A stretch of DNA of 36,877 nucleotides from contig JAHREJ010000044.1 in assembly GCA_021733645.1 (NCBI GenBank), forward strand, positions 1 through 36,877. The letters are read 5' to 3'. Under the pieces are notes generated by a model that saw nothing but the letters and a program-made list of their open reading frames with translations, had not been told where the DNA came from and made no database searches. Positions within the stretch are counted from its first letter, which is position 1. Each line of letters opens with the position of its first letter. This document shows positions 22,581-31,126 of the stretch, piece after piece. The translations under genes were made by a program, and so were the position numbers. This DNA comes from Bacillus subtilis subsp. subtilis (lineage in GTDB: Bacteria > Pseudomonadota > Gammaproteobacteria > Xanthomonadales > Xanthomonadaceae).

Positions 22581-25500
22581 ATGACCGCACCCTCAGCACC
22601 GATTCCCGCCCCGGCCCCGTCCGGCGCCCTCCGTCCGCCGCTGCTGTCGCCCGAGCTGCCGACCCCTCCCCCCGCGTTCCGCCAGGCCATCACCGATGCC
22701 TGGATGAAGGACGAGGCCAGCCACGTGCGCGAGCTGCTGGACCAGGCGCGCCTGCCGGCCGACGAACAGGCGCAGGTACAGGCCACCGCCGCCGACCTGG
22801 TGGCCCGGGTGCGCGTGCGCGCCCAGGACCAGGGCGCGATTGAAGCCTTCATGCGCCAGTACGATCTGGGCAGCGAGGAAGGCGTGCTGCTGATGTGCGT
22901 GGCCGAAGCGTTGCTGCGTATTCCCGATCAGAACACCGCCGACAAGCTGATCCGCGACAAGCTCGGCGATGCCGACTGGAAGAAGCACATGGGCGGCAGC
23001 GACTCGGTGCTGGTCAATGCCTCCACCTGGGGCCTGATGCTCACCGGCCGACTGGTGCAGATCAACGATGCCACCCGCGCCGACGTGCCGGGCGCGTTCG
23101 CGCGCCTGATCGGTCGCGTGGGTGAGCCGGTCATCCGCCTGGCCGTGCGCCAGGCGATGAAGATCATGGGCCACCAGTTCGTCATGGGCCGCACCATCGA
23201 CGAAGCGCTGTCGCGCTCGCACAAGGGCGACAACGCCAGCTACCGCTATTCGTTCGACATGCTCGGCGAAGGCGCGCTGACCATGAAGGACGCCAAGCGT
23301 TACCTGGAAGACTACCGCCGCGCCATCCACTCCATCGGTGGCGACCACAAGGCCCGTGGCGGCCGCCCCGATGGCGACGTCAACGCCGCGCCGGGCATCT
23401 CGATCAAGCTGTCGGCGCTGTACCCGCGCTACGAGCACGCCAAGCGCGCACGCGTGCTGGCCGACCTGGTCCCGGGCGTGCTGGAGCTGGCGCAGCTGGC
23501 CAAGTCCTACGGCATCGGTTGCACGGTGGACGCTGAAGAAACCGACCGCCTGGAACTGTCGCTGGACATCATCGAAGCGGTGGTCACCGATGCCTCGTTG
23601 AGCGGCTGGGAAGGCTTCGGCGTGGTCGTGCAGGCTTACCAGAAGCGCACCCCGTACACGATCGATTACCTGGCCGACCTGGCCCGCCGCATCGGTCGCC
23701 GCCTGCAGGTGCGCCTGGTCAAGGGCGCGTACTGGGATGCGGAAATCAAGCGCGCGCAGATCGACGGCCTGCCGGCCTACCCGGTGTTCACCCGCAAGCA
23801 GAACACCGACGTGTCCTACCTGGCGTGCACCCAGCGCCTGTTTACCCATGCCGACGCGCTGTACCCGATGTTCGCCACCCACAACGCGCACACCATCGCC
23901 GCGGTGAAGGCGATCGCCAAGGGCGGCCAGTACGAGCACCAGAAGCTGCACGGCATGGGCGATGACCTGTATGCCGAAGTGGTGCCGGCCAATCGTCTGA
24001 ACGTGCCGTGCCGCGTGTATGCACCGGTGGGTTCGCACGAAGACCTGCTGCCGTACCTGGTGCGCCGCCTGCTGGAGAACGGTGCCAACTCCAGCTTCGT
24101 CAACCGCATCACCGATGACAGCGTGGCCATTGCCGACCTGATCCGCGATCCAGTCGAAGCAGTGTCCTCGTTCGCGTCCATTCCCCATCCGAAAATCCCG
24201 CTGCCGGTTGATCTGCTGCGCAGCCAGAACCATGACAGGACCAACTCCATGGGCGTCAACCTTGCCAACGACAACGACCTGCGCGTGCTGGCCGAGCAGC
24301 TCAACGCCGCCGTGAAGCCTTGGCACGCGGCACCGCTGGTGCCCGGCGCCAACCCGACCGGTGCGCTCTTGAACGTGACCAACCCGGCCGACACCCGCCA
24401 GGTGGTGGGCCAGTGGCAGCCGGCCGACAGCGCCACCGTCGAAAAGGCGCTGGCCAATGCCGTGGCCGCCCAGCCGGCCTGGAACCGCACCCCGGCCGCC
24501 AGCCGCGCCGCCATCCTGGAACACGCCGCCGACCAGCTGGAAGCACGCCTGCCCGAGTTCATGGCGCTGTGCGTCAAGGAAGCCGGCAAGAGCCTGCCCG
24601 ACGGCATCGCCGAAGTGCGCGAAGCGGTGGATTTCCTGCGCTACTACGCCAAGCAGGCGCGCGAGCAGTTCGGCCACGCCGAGAAGCTGCCCAGCCCCAC
24701 CGGTGAATCCAACGAACTGCAGCTGCATGGTCGCGGCGTGTTCGTGTGCATCAGCCCGTGGAACTTCCCGCTGGCCATCTTCCTGGGCCAGGTCGCCGCC
24801 GCCCTGGCTGCCGGCAACAGCGTGATCGCCAAGCCGGCCGAGCAGACCAACCTGATCGGCTACTACGCCGTGAAGCTGCTGCTGGACGCCGGCGTGCCCG
24901 AGGGCGTGGTGCAGTTCCTGCCCGGCGACGGCGCCACCGTGGGTGCCGCACTGACCGCCGACCCGCGCGTGGCCGGCGTGGCGTTCACCGGTTCGACCGA
25001 CACCGCCCGTGCGATCAACCGCGCGATGGCCGCGCGCGACGCCGCCATCGGCGTGCTGATCGCCGAAACCGGCGGCCAGAACGCCTTCATCGCCGACTCC
25101 TCGGCGCTGCCCGAACAGCTGGTCAAGGACGCCATCGGTTCGGCCTTCACCTCGGCCGGCCAGCGCTGCTCGGCTGCACGCGTGCTGTTCGTGCAGGACG
25201 ACATCGCCGACAAGGTGATGAGCATGCTGTCCGGCGCGATGGCCGAACTGAAGGTCGGCGACCCGGGCCTGCTGTCCACCGACGTGGGCCCGGTGATCGA
25301 CGCCGACGCGCTGCAGATCCTGCAGGACCACGCCGTGCGCATGGAGAAGGACGCACGCCTGATCGCCGCGGCCGAGCTCAGCGAAGCGGCCGCGCATGGC
25401 ACCTTCTTCGCCCCGCGTGCGTACGAGCTGAAGAACCTCGACCAGCTGCACAAGGAAATCTTCGGGCCGGTGCTGCACGTGATCCGCTGGAAGGGCGACC

Positions 25501-25805
25501 AGCTGGATGCGGTGATCGACCAGATCAACGCCACCGGCTACGGCCTGACCCTGGGCGTGCATTCGCGCATCGATGAAACGGTCGACCGCATTGCCTCGCG
25601 CGTCAATGTCGGCAACGTGTACGTCAACCGCAACCAGATCGGCGCGGTGGTGGGTGTGCAGCCGTTCGGCGGCCAGGGCCTGTCCGGCACCGGCCCCAAG
25701 GCCGGCGGCCCGCACTACCTGCTGCGTTTTGCCACTGAAAAAACCGTCACCGTGAATACCACCGCGGCCGGCGGCAATGCCTCGCTGCTGACCCTGGGCG
25801 ATTGA
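22581..25805 (+). CDS. putA: Bifunctional proline dehydrogenase / glutamate-semialdehyde dehydrogenase
   Basis: A 1074-residue PutA that oxidises proline to glutamate in two steps, feeding electrons to quinone (FAD domain) and NAD+. The N-terminus is Pro/Ala-rich. Helical arm and PRODH barrel run to about residue 540 (GISIKLSALYPRYE, VRLVKGAYWDAEIKRAQ, RLLENGANSSFVNRI). The aldehyde dehydrogenase half spans about 590-1060. Its catalytic residues are Glu829 in ETGGQN and Cys863 in GQRCSA, and it ends with QPFGGQGLSGTGPKAGG. The ribbon-helix-helix DNA-binding domain of E. coli PutA is missing, so this protein should not repress its own gene. A strong terminator follows. Confidence 0.97.
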   Translation: MTAPSAPIPAPAPSGALRPPLLSPELPTPPPAFRQAITDAWMKDEASHVRELLDQARLPADEQAQVQATAADLVARVRVRAQDQGAIEAFMRQYDLGSEEGVLLMCVAEALLRIPDQNTADKLIRDKLGDADWKKHMGGSDSVLVNASTWGLMLTGRLVQINDATRADVPGAFARLIGRVGEPVIRLAVRQAMKIMGHQFVMGRTIDEALSRSHKGDNASYRYSFDMLGEGALTMKDAKRYLEDYRRAIHSIGGDHKARGGRPDGDVNAAPGISIKLSALYPRYEHAKRARVLADLVPGVLELAQLAKSYGIGCTVDAEETDRLELSLDIIEAVVTDASLSGWEGFGVVVQAYQKRTPYTIDYLADLARRIGRRLQVRLVKGAYWDAEIKRAQIDGLPAYPVFTRKQNTDVSYLACTQRLFTHADALYPMFATHNAHTIAAVKAIAKGGQYEHQKLHGMGDDLYAEVVPANRLNVPCRVYAPVGSHEDLLPYLVRRLLENGANSSFVNRITDDSVAIADLIRDPVEAVSSFASIPHPKIPLPVDLLRSQNHDRTNSMGVNLANDNDLRVLAEQLNAAVKPWHAAPLVPGANPTGALLNVTNPADTRQVVGQWQPADSATVEKALANAVAAQPAWNRTPAASRAAILEHAADQLEARLPEFMALCVKEAGKSLPDGIAEVREAVDFLRYYAKQAREQFGHAEKLPSPTGESNELQLHGRGVFVCISPWNFPLAIFLGQVAAALAAGNSVIAKPAEQTNLIGYYAVKLLLDAGVPEGVVQFLPGDGATVGAALTADPRVAGVAFTGSTDTARAINRAMAARDAAIGVLIAETGGQNAFIADSSALPEQLVKDAIGSAFTSAGQRCSAARVLFVQDDIADKVMSMLSGAMAELKVGDPGLLSTDVGPVIDADALQILQDHAVRMEKDARLIAAAELSEAAAHGTFFAPRAYELKNLDQLHKEIFGPVLHVIRWKGDQLDAVIDQINATGYGLTLGVHSRIDETVDRIASRVNVGNVYVNRNQIGAVVGVQPFGGQGLSGTGPKAGGPHYLLRFATEKTVTVNTTAAGGNASLLTLGD

Positions 25806-25828
25806 TTCCAGCGCCCAGGCAATGACAG

Positions 25829-25855
25829 AAAGCCCCGCATTGGCGGGGCTTTTTG
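25829..25855 (+). terminator. Intrinsic terminator of putA
   Basis: AAAGCCCCGC (25829-25838) pairs with GCGGGGCTTT (25843-25852) around ATTG, followed by further T residues. It is a canonical Rho-independent terminator 24 bases after the stop. Confidence 0.92.
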
Positions 25856-25994
25856 TTGCCGCAGCGGCCCAGCCTGCCTGCGTGGCCAGGCGCGCCACCC
25901 GGGGCCGGCCGTACCCCCAAAGCCCGATCACAGCGCCCGCCACGCAGCACCTGCCCTGCCATCGAACGCCCAGCCCTTGTGCCATCATCGGCGC

Positions 25995-26726
25995 ATGCGC
26001 ATCCCCCTTCGCGTATTCCTGCTGCTGTGTGGGCTGCTGCCCGGCGCCGACAGCGCCCTTGCGGCCGCACCGGATCGCGTACTGGTATTCACCCGCACGC
26101 AGCAGTTCCGCCACGATTCAATTCCCACGGCGGTCGCCACGCTGCGGCACCTCGCCTCGCGCGAGGGCATGCCCGCCGACCACAGCGAGAACGCCGCCGA
26201 CTTCACCCCGCGCAACCTGTCCCGGTACCGGATCGTGGTGTTCGCCAATACCACCGGCGATGTGCTTGATGCCGATCAACAACGCGCGCTGGAGCACTTC
26301 ATCGGCAATGGCGGCGGCTTCATCGGCGTGCATGCCGCCGCCGATACCGAGTACGAATGGGCGTGGTACGGGCAGCTGGTGGGCGCGTACTTCAAGACCC
26401 ATCCGCCCGGTCTGCAGGACACCCTGGTGCAGCCCGAACGCAATGGCCGCCCACACGGCAAGGCCTGGCCGATCCACGACGAGCTGTACAACTACCGCGA
26501 CAATCCCCGCCCTCGCGTACAGGTGGTAGCCACCGTGGATGAGCGGCTGTACCCGGGCGGCAGCATGGGCGCGGACCATCCCATCACCTGGTGCCATTCC
26601 TTCGCTGGCGGGCGCAGCTGGTACACCGGGCTGGGGCATGATGCGGCGGTGTACCGCGATCCGCATTTCCTGGCGCAGTTGCGCCAGGCAATCCGCTACG
26701 CCGCTGGCAGATCAGCGCGCTGTTGA
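25995..26726 (+). CDS. Secreted ThuA domain-containing protein
   Basis: A 243-residue protein with a signal peptide (IPLRVFLLLCGLLPGADSALA) and a ThuA (trehalose-utilisation-like) fold related to class I glutamine amidotransferases. Signatures are LVFTRTQQFRHDSIPTAV near the start, FIGNGGGFIGVHAAADTEYEW in the middle and WYTGLGHDAAVYRDP near the end. The family occurs beside sugar-processing genes, but biochemical activity is unsettled. The ATG at 25995 is chosen for the signal peptide; a TTG at 25977 is less likely. It converges with the GFA gene with only 7 bases between the stops. Confidence 0.87.
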   Translation: MRIPLRVFLLLCGLLPGADSALAAAPDRVLVFTRTQQFRHDSIPTAVATLRHLASREGMPADHSENAADFTPRNLSRYRIVVFANTTGDVLDADQQRALEHFIGNGGGFIGVHAAADTEYEWAWYGQLVGAYFKTHPPGLQDTLVQPERNGRPHGKAWPIHDELYNYRDNPRPRVQVVATVDERLYPGGSMGADHPITWCHSFAGGRSWYTGLGHDAAVYRDPHFLAQLRQAIRYAAGRSARC

Positions 26727-26733
26727 CAGGCCT

Positions 26734-27138
26734 TCACTCAGCGCCGTCAGCGGGGGCCGGCGCGCGTGACTGCAGGAACGCCTCTGCGGCCTCTTCCCAG
26801 TGTTGCCCGTCGAAGAGGTGGACCACCCGCGCGGATAGATCCACGCCGTCCACGCAGCGCAGGTTGATCACCCAGTGCCGCGGTGAAAGCCGCGGATGAC
26901 TGAACGGTGCCACCCCGCAGTGGCGGCAGAAGAAGTGCTGCGCGGTGTGCGTGCCGAAGGTATAGGTCAGCAGGTCTTCCTGACCGGCAAGCAGGCCGAA
27001 CTGCGCGGCGGCGCAGCCCTGCCAGACAGCGCCACGGCGATGGCAGAGCGAACAATTGCAGTGGAAGGTCGGGCCGGGCGATGGAACGTACGCGAAGCGG
27101 ACCGCCGCGCAGTGGCAGGAACCGGTTTGCACAGGCAT
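26734..27138 (-). CDS. GFA family (CENP-V/GFA domain) zinc protein
   Basis: A 134-residue protein of the GFA (glutathione-dependent formaldehyde-activating) family. Zinc ligands lie in GSCHCAAVRF, HCNCSLCHRRG and FFCRHCGVAPFSHPR, the full Cys set of the family. Members bind Zn and have been linked to S-hydroxymethylglutathione formation, though enzymatic catalysis is disputed. The start at 27138 gives the compact domain; the open frame extends further upstream in an unrelated frame of the tautomerase gene. It follows the tautomerase gene by 38 bases on the same strand, likely co-transcribed. Confidence 0.88.
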   Translation of the reverse strand: MPVQTGSCHCAAVRFAYVPSPGPTFHCNCSLCHRRGAVWQGCAAAQFGLLAGQEDLLTYTFGTHTAQHFFCRHCGVAPFSHPRLSPRHWVINLRCVDGVDLSARVVHLFDGQHWEEAAEAFLQSRAPAPADGAE

Positions 27139-27176
27139 GGGCGTGTCTCCCGGGGCGGGGTGAACAGCGGCGCGGC

Positions 27177-27635
27177 TCAACCGATCGCCGCCGTCGGCTG
27201 CAGGTGCGCGTAGCCGGCGGCCTGCACGAAATCGGCCAGGTGCCAGATGCGGCCATTGGCGGCCCAACGGCCATCGGCGACGTCGTCGATCACGATCGAG
27301 GTCAGCAGCGTGCGCGGTTCGTCCGCGGCCAGGCAGCTGGCAATGGCCTGGTGCAGCTGCTGCGCGTAGTCGGCCCGCTGCAGGGCATCCAGTACTCCGT
27401 GCGGTGCCAGCACCTGCACCTGGACCGGGAGGCAGTGCGCGCTCGCATCGCGCCCGCCGCACCCCCATTGCCCCTGCGCCACCTCGTGCAGCATCACCCA
27501 GCACAGCGCCTGCTGACGCGGATCGGGGCCAATGCCGGTGGCGACGACGGCGGCGTCGTGGATGGCCTGCAGCAGGCGTTGGCGGGTGCCTGCGTCGAAG
27601 GCTTGGGCGGGGACGCTCAGGGTGATGTTGGGCAT
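27177..27635 (-). CDS. Tautomerase family protein
   Basis: A 152-residue protein beginning MPNITLSVPAQAF. After Met removal Pro1 would be the catalytic base, as in 4-oxalocrotonate tautomerase and CHMI-type enzymes. Two similar beta-alpha-beta halves are visible: residues 2-70 (RLLQAIHDAAVVATGI, CWVMLHEV) and 80-145 (YAQQLHQAIASCL, TLLTSIVIDDV). That suggests a fused double-unit tautomerase. The substrate is unknown. It is divergent from the GlxA-type regulator and upstream of the GFA gene, so the trio may form a regulated detoxification unit. Start 27635 is fixed by the Met-Pro; the longer frame is not tautomerase-like. Confidence 0.82.
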   Translation of the reverse strand: MPNITLSVPAQAFDAGTRQRLLQAIHDAAVVATGIGPDPRQQALCWVMLHEVAQGQWGCGGRDASAHCLPVQVQVLAPHGVLDALQRADYAQQLHQAIASCLAADEPRTLLTSIVIDDVADGRWAANGRIWHLADFVQAAGYAHLQPTAAIG

Positions 27636-27693
27636 GTGCTCGAAAGGGGTCGCGGTGGGGCCTTCATTGAAGCCGAACGCCGCCGCGCCCAAC

Positions 27694-27729
27694 ATCGGCC
27701 GATATGACATCTTTCGTGCACAATCGGCC
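27694..27729. promoter_or_regulatory. Repeated ATCGGCC site in the tautomerase-regulator gap
   Basis: A perfect 10-bp palindrome, ATCGGCCGAT (27694-27703), and a second ATCGGCC (27723-27729) lie 29 bases apart between the divergent genes, the second just before the regulator ATG. Such paired half-sites suit an AraC-type dimer. This is a candidate only. Confidence 0.4.
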
Positions 27730-27730
27730 A

Positions 27731-28690
27731 ATGCATGATTTCACGGTGGTCGTATTGCCCGGGGCGTTCGCCTCCAGCGTGGCCCTCACCCTGGACATCC
27801 TCACCACGGCCGCCACGCTGGCCCCGCGGCTGGGGCTGCCGGCACCGCGCTGGCAGGTGTGCAGTCCGGGCCGTGGCGCGGTGCGGGTGGGGGCGCACCT
27901 GCAGTTGCATGCGCAGCCCCTGCCGCGTGCTGCCGACGGGCAGTCCTGCTGGATCGTGCCGGGGCTGGGGGTGGAAGATCCCCAGGCGATCGCGCAGCGA
28001 CTGCAGGCCACAGACATCCCCGTCGTGCTGCGTGCATTGCACCGGCACGTGGCAGCCGGGGGCCGCGTGGCGGCATCGTGCGCATCGGTGTTTCTGCTGG
28101 AGGCCGCGGGCCTGCTGGAAGGACGCCGCGTGACCACCACCTGGTGGCTGGCCAGCGCCCTGCAGCGGCGTGTGCCGGGGTGCACGGTAGATCCGGACCG
28201 GATGGTCATCGATGACCCACCCCTGGTCACTGCCGGCGCCGCGCTGGGGCATACCGACCTGATGCTGTACCTGCTGCGCCAGCGCTTCGGCCCGGCCCTG
28301 GTGGATGCGGTATCGCGCGCGCTGTTGCTGGATCGCAGGCAGTTGCAGTCGGCGTTCATGGTGCCGGCGATGATGGCGCAGGGCAACGCGCTGATCGCCA
28401 CGCTCACCGCGCATATCCAGGACAGCCTGCCGACCGCGGTCAGCGTGGGCAACCTGGCCGCACATGTCGGCATGTCCACCCGCACGCTGTCGCGCCAGGT
28501 CGGCAAGGCCACCGGCCAGGGGCCGCTGCACCTGATCCGCAGCGTGCAGTTGAACCAGGCCCGCGCACTGCTGGAAAACAGCCGCTATTCGGTGGAAACC
28601 GTGGCCGAACGGGTGGGCTACGCCGACCCGACCGCGCTGCGCCGGCTGATGCGAAAACGCCTCAACGCAACCCCACGACAACTGCGCTGA
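27731..28690 (+). CDS. GlxA family transcriptional regulator (DJ-1/PfpI + AraC)
   Basis: A 319-residue regulator with an N-terminal DJ-1/PfpI-like domain (MHDFTVVVLPGAFASSVALT to about 180) and a C-terminal AraC helix-turn-helix pair (about 225-319). The PfpI nucleophile region reads VAASCASVFLLEAAGLL, with Cys preserved. The HTH region contains NLAAHVGMSTRTLSRQVGKATG and ETVAERVGYADPTALRRLMRK. It probably senses a small molecule and controls the divergent tautomerase-GFA genes. ATG 27731 gives the family N-terminus; ATG 27704 adds nine residues. Neither has a clear Shine-Dalgarno. Confidence 0.88.
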   Translation: MHDFTVVVLPGAFASSVALTLDILTTAATLAPRLGLPAPRWQVCSPGRGAVRVGAHLQLHAQPLPRAADGQSCWIVPGLGVEDPQAIAQRLQATDIPVVLRALHRHVAAGGRVAASCASVFLLEAAGLLEGRRVTTTWWLASALQRRVPGCTVDPDRMVIDDPPLVTAGAALGHTDLMLYLLRQRFGPALVDAVSRALLLDRRQLQSAFMVPAMMAQGNALIATLTAHIQDSLPTAVSVGNLAAHVGMSTRTLSRQVGKATGQGPLHLIRSVQLNQARALLENSRYSVETVAERVGYADPTALRRLMRKRLNATPRQLR

Positions 28691-28717
28691 ACAGCGGTTT
28701 TTGCCGCGCCCATACAA

Positions 28718-28745
28718 AAGGCCCCGCTTGCGCGGGGCCTTCTGC
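28718..28745. terminator. Bidirectional terminator between regulator and fadL-like gene
   Basis: AAGGCCCCGC (28718-28727) and GCGGGGCCTT (28732-28741) pair around TTGC in the gap between convergent genes. Short T/A runs on both sides allow it to serve either strand. Confidence 0.85.
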
Positions 28746-28774
28746 CATTCAAACAACCGTTACGGCGGCGTCGA

Positions 28775-30118
28775 TCAGAACTTGTAGTTGACCGAGGCGG
28801 CCAGCACGTCGCCGCGCACCTTGTACTTGCCGGTGAGCGAGTTGCCCTGGTTGTTGGTGGTGCCGGCGATGTTCACGTCCGGATCCTTGGTGAACAGGTG
28901 GGTATAACCGAAGTTGTACTCAATGTTCGCCGACGGGGTCCAGCCCACACCCAGCGACAGCCACTTGCGGCTGGTGTCGGGCACGCGCACGTCGCGGTGG
29001 GCGTTGGTGGTGGGGGTCTGGTCAAGCGCGATACCACCGCGCAGGGTGACGGTGTCGCTCAGCTTGTAGTCGGTACCCAGCGAGACGAAGGTCGTGTCGC
29101 GGTAGCCGAATTCCAGCACCGAGTCCGGCTGCGCCGACGCGTAGTCGATGGTGACCTGGTCGAACGCGGTCGACCAGGCGGTACGGGTGACATCACCCAT
29201 CACGGTCCAGCGATCGTTGACGTTGTGGGTCACGCTCAGCGTGGCCGACGCCGGCAGGGTCAGCGTTGCCTTGCCCGAGGTGCTGGTGAAGCGACCCGGC
29301 TGTGCCACGGCCAGCACGGCGGCAGCATTGGTCGGCACGTCGAAGGTGGCATCGCCGCCGGTGATCTTGTGCTCGACCTTGGAACGGTAGCTGATACCGA
29401 TGTGGGTGTTCTCATCGGGGCTGAACAAGCCACCGACGGTCCAACCCACTGCGTTGTTGTCGCCTTCCACAGTCAGCTTGCCATCGGCGCTGCCCGGCGC
29501 GAAGCCCGGCACGCGCGACTGCGCCAGCGCGGTGCCGAAGTCGATGTTGTTGCTCAGTTCGATGGTCAGGTGCTCAACGAACACCGACGCACCGAAGGAC
29601 ACGTACGGGTTGACGTCGTAGGACGCGGCAAAGCCCAGGTCGATGGCCTTCATGTCGGTCTTCATGCCGCTGTAGCGGCCGACCCAGCCATTGTCGTAAT
29701 CGGTCTTGAAACCGAACGGTGCGGTCAGCGACACGCCGAAGTGGGCCTTTTCGCCGATCGGCATGTGGAAGTAGGCGGCCGGAACCGGGGCGATCATGCC
29801 GGCGTCGCCGCCGTCACCGCCGGTCTGCGGCTGGCCGGTCGGCTTGCGGCCGGTGCCGTTGAACTTGGCCGAGAAGCTGATGGCGCTCAGGTCACCCTGG
29901 ACCTGCATGCCCTCAAGCTGGCGCATACCGGCCGGGTTGACGGCCATGATCGAGGCATCGCCCTGGGCACTGCCCGAACCGGCGAAAGCGCGGCCGAGGC
30001 CCTTTGCGCTGTTTTCCTTCAGCTGGAAGGCGGCAGCGTGGACGTGGCCGACAGCGAGGACACCGGCAATGCCGACGGCCAGGGCGGTGACGCGGGCAAA
30101 CGTGGAAGCGGTATGCAT
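28775..30118 (-). CDS. FadL/TodX-type outer membrane transporter
   Basis: A 447-residue outer-membrane beta-barrel of the FadL family, which takes up long-chain fatty acids or other hydrophobic compounds. The signal peptide is cut after HVHA. The N-terminal hatch motif follows (AAFQLKENSAKGLGRAFAGS, then ASIMAVNPAGM, the NPA signature). About fourteen amphipathic strands follow, and the C-terminus ends in Phe (LAASVNYKF) as in barrel proteins. Start 30118 is chosen for GGAGAGA upstream and the signal peptide. The gene is monocistronic, with its own promoter and a terminator after it. The substrate cannot be read. Confidence 0.92.
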   Translation of the reverse strand: MHTASTFARVTALAVGIAGVLAVGHVHAAAFQLKENSAKGLGRAFAGSGSAQGDASIMAVNPAGMRQLEGMQVQGDLSAISFSAKFNGTGRKPTGQPQTGGDGGDAGMIAPVPAAYFHMPIGEKAHFGVSLTAPFGFKTDYDNGWVGRYSGMKTDMKAIDLGFAASYDVNPYVSFGASVFVEHLTIELSNNIDFGTALAQSRVPGFAPGSADGKLTVEGDNNAVGWTVGGLFSPDENTHIGISYRSKVEHKITGGDATFDVPTNAAAVLAVAQPGRFTSTSGKATLTLPASATLSVTHNVNDRWTVMGDVTRTAWSTAFDQVTIDYASAQPDSVLEFGYRDTTFVSLGTDYKLSDTVTLRGGIALDQTPTTNAHRDVRVPDTSRKWLSLGVGWTPSANIEYNFGYTHLFTKDPDVNIAGTTNNQGNSLTGKYKVRGDVLAASVNYKF

Positions 30119-30215
30119 GTTTGGTTCTCTCCGGAATTGCGGTGATGTTTGGCAACGTGCGCCTGCGTCATCCCTGCCCTGGGGCGGGAACAACGCGCCG
30201 GATTCCCCTCCCGAC

Positions 30216-30260
30216 ATACGACGCCGTATTGGAGTATACCCAGACCGGTTAATGAAACAA
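30216..30260 (-). promoter_or_regulatory. Promoter and palindrome of the fadL-like gene
   Basis: On the minus strand TTGTTT (30255-30260), a 16-base spacer and TATACT (30233-30238) form a good sigma-70 promoter. An inverted repeat ATACG-ACGC-CGTAT (30216-30229) covers the expected transcription start, a plausible operator for a TetR/GntR-type repressor. Confidence 0.55.
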
Positions 30261-30343
30261 TAACGGCTGTCGCCTTGCGGCTATTCAGGCTGAACCCCCC
30301 GTTTCCCCACCACGGGCGTCGCCGCGCTAGGCTAGCGCCACCC

Positions 30344-31036
30344 ATGTTCGTGTCGATCCCCTCCCGCAAGAAATCTGCCTTCCGCTGGGCCACCCCGCTG
30401 CTGTTCGCTGCGCTGTGGGTGGCCTTCCTGTGGTCGATCTCGCGCCCGGACGACGCCCGCCGCAGCCTCTGGCTGGATTGGGGCGCCCTGTCCACCGGGC
30501 TGACCCATCCGCTGGACTGGTGGGCCACCCTGCAGGACGGCAGCGTGCTGCGGCTGTTCACCGCCCTGTTCCTGCATGCGGACTGGTCGCACCTGCTGGG
30601 CAACCTGGTGTTCCTGCTGATCTTCGGGCTGCCGGCCGAGCGGGTGCTGGGGCCGTGGCGGCTGATGCTGCTGTTCCTGGTGGGCGGGGCGATCTCCAAC
30701 CTCACCGCCATCTACACCATGGGCAGCCCGGACCAGATCATCATCGGGGCCAGCGGCGCGGTGTCGGCGTTGATCGGGGCCTACCTGGCGCTGTTCCCCG
30801 GGGCGCGGCTGGGCGTGGTGATTCCGCTGGGCCTGTTCCTGGAGTTCGTGCGCGCCCCGGCCTACCTGCTGATCGGGGTGTGGGCCGGGCTGCAGGTGGT
30901 GTTCGCCTATATCGGTCCGAGCTTCGGCATGGTGGCCTGGTGGGCGCACATTGCCGGGTTCGTGTTCGGCCTGGGTTACGGCGTGTATGTGCGTGCCGCC
31001 ATTGCCAGGCGGCTGCGCAAGCGGCACGGCTTCTAG
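30344..31036 (+). CDS. Rhomboid family intramembrane serine protease
   Basis: A 230-residue rhomboid with six to seven hydrophobic helices. The catalytic pair is Ser137 in GASGAVSALIG and His202 in WWAHIAGFVFGL. The oxyanion motif HxxxN is seen as DWSHLLGNLVFL. A long periplasmic loop lies between helices 1 and 2 (SRPDDARR to QDGSVLRLFTALF). It should cleave transmembrane helices of unknown substrates. The start at 30344 fits the helix layout; the ribosome site is weak. The upstream 80 bases lie between this gene and the divergent fadL promoter. Confidence 0.92.
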   Translation: MFVSIPSRKKSAFRWATPLLFAALWVAFLWSISRPDDARRSLWLDWGALSTGLTHPLDWWATLQDGSVLRLFTALFLHADWSHLLGNLVFLLIFGLPAERVLGPWRLMLLFLVGGAISNLTAIYTMGSPDQIIIGASGAVSALIGAYLALFPGARLGVVIPLGLFLEFVRAPAYLLIGVWAGLQVVFAYIGPSFGMVAWWAHIAGFVFGLGYGVYVRAAIARRLRKRHGF

Positions 31037-31048
31037 CCGCTTGGCATA

Positions 31049-31122
31049 GCGCCGGGCCAGGCATGGCTGGCCTTCGGCGCGTCATGCGCGGGTGACGCAA
31101 GCCGGGCAGAGCCCGGCGCTAC
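31049..31122. repeat. Two REP-like palindromes
   Basis: An imperfect palindrome at 31049-31080 is followed by a perfect one at 31101-31122, which is identical to 3760-3781. They fill the gap between the convergent rhomboid and ctpA genes and probably act as mRNA ends. Confidence 0.7.
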
Positions 31123-31126
31123 CCGG

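Noticed and set aside
22593..26114. A 1173-codon open frame on the strand opposite putA
   Set aside because: It mirrors putA codons of a high-GC genome, is His/Gly/Val-rich without a fold signature, and lies over an unmistakable PutA.
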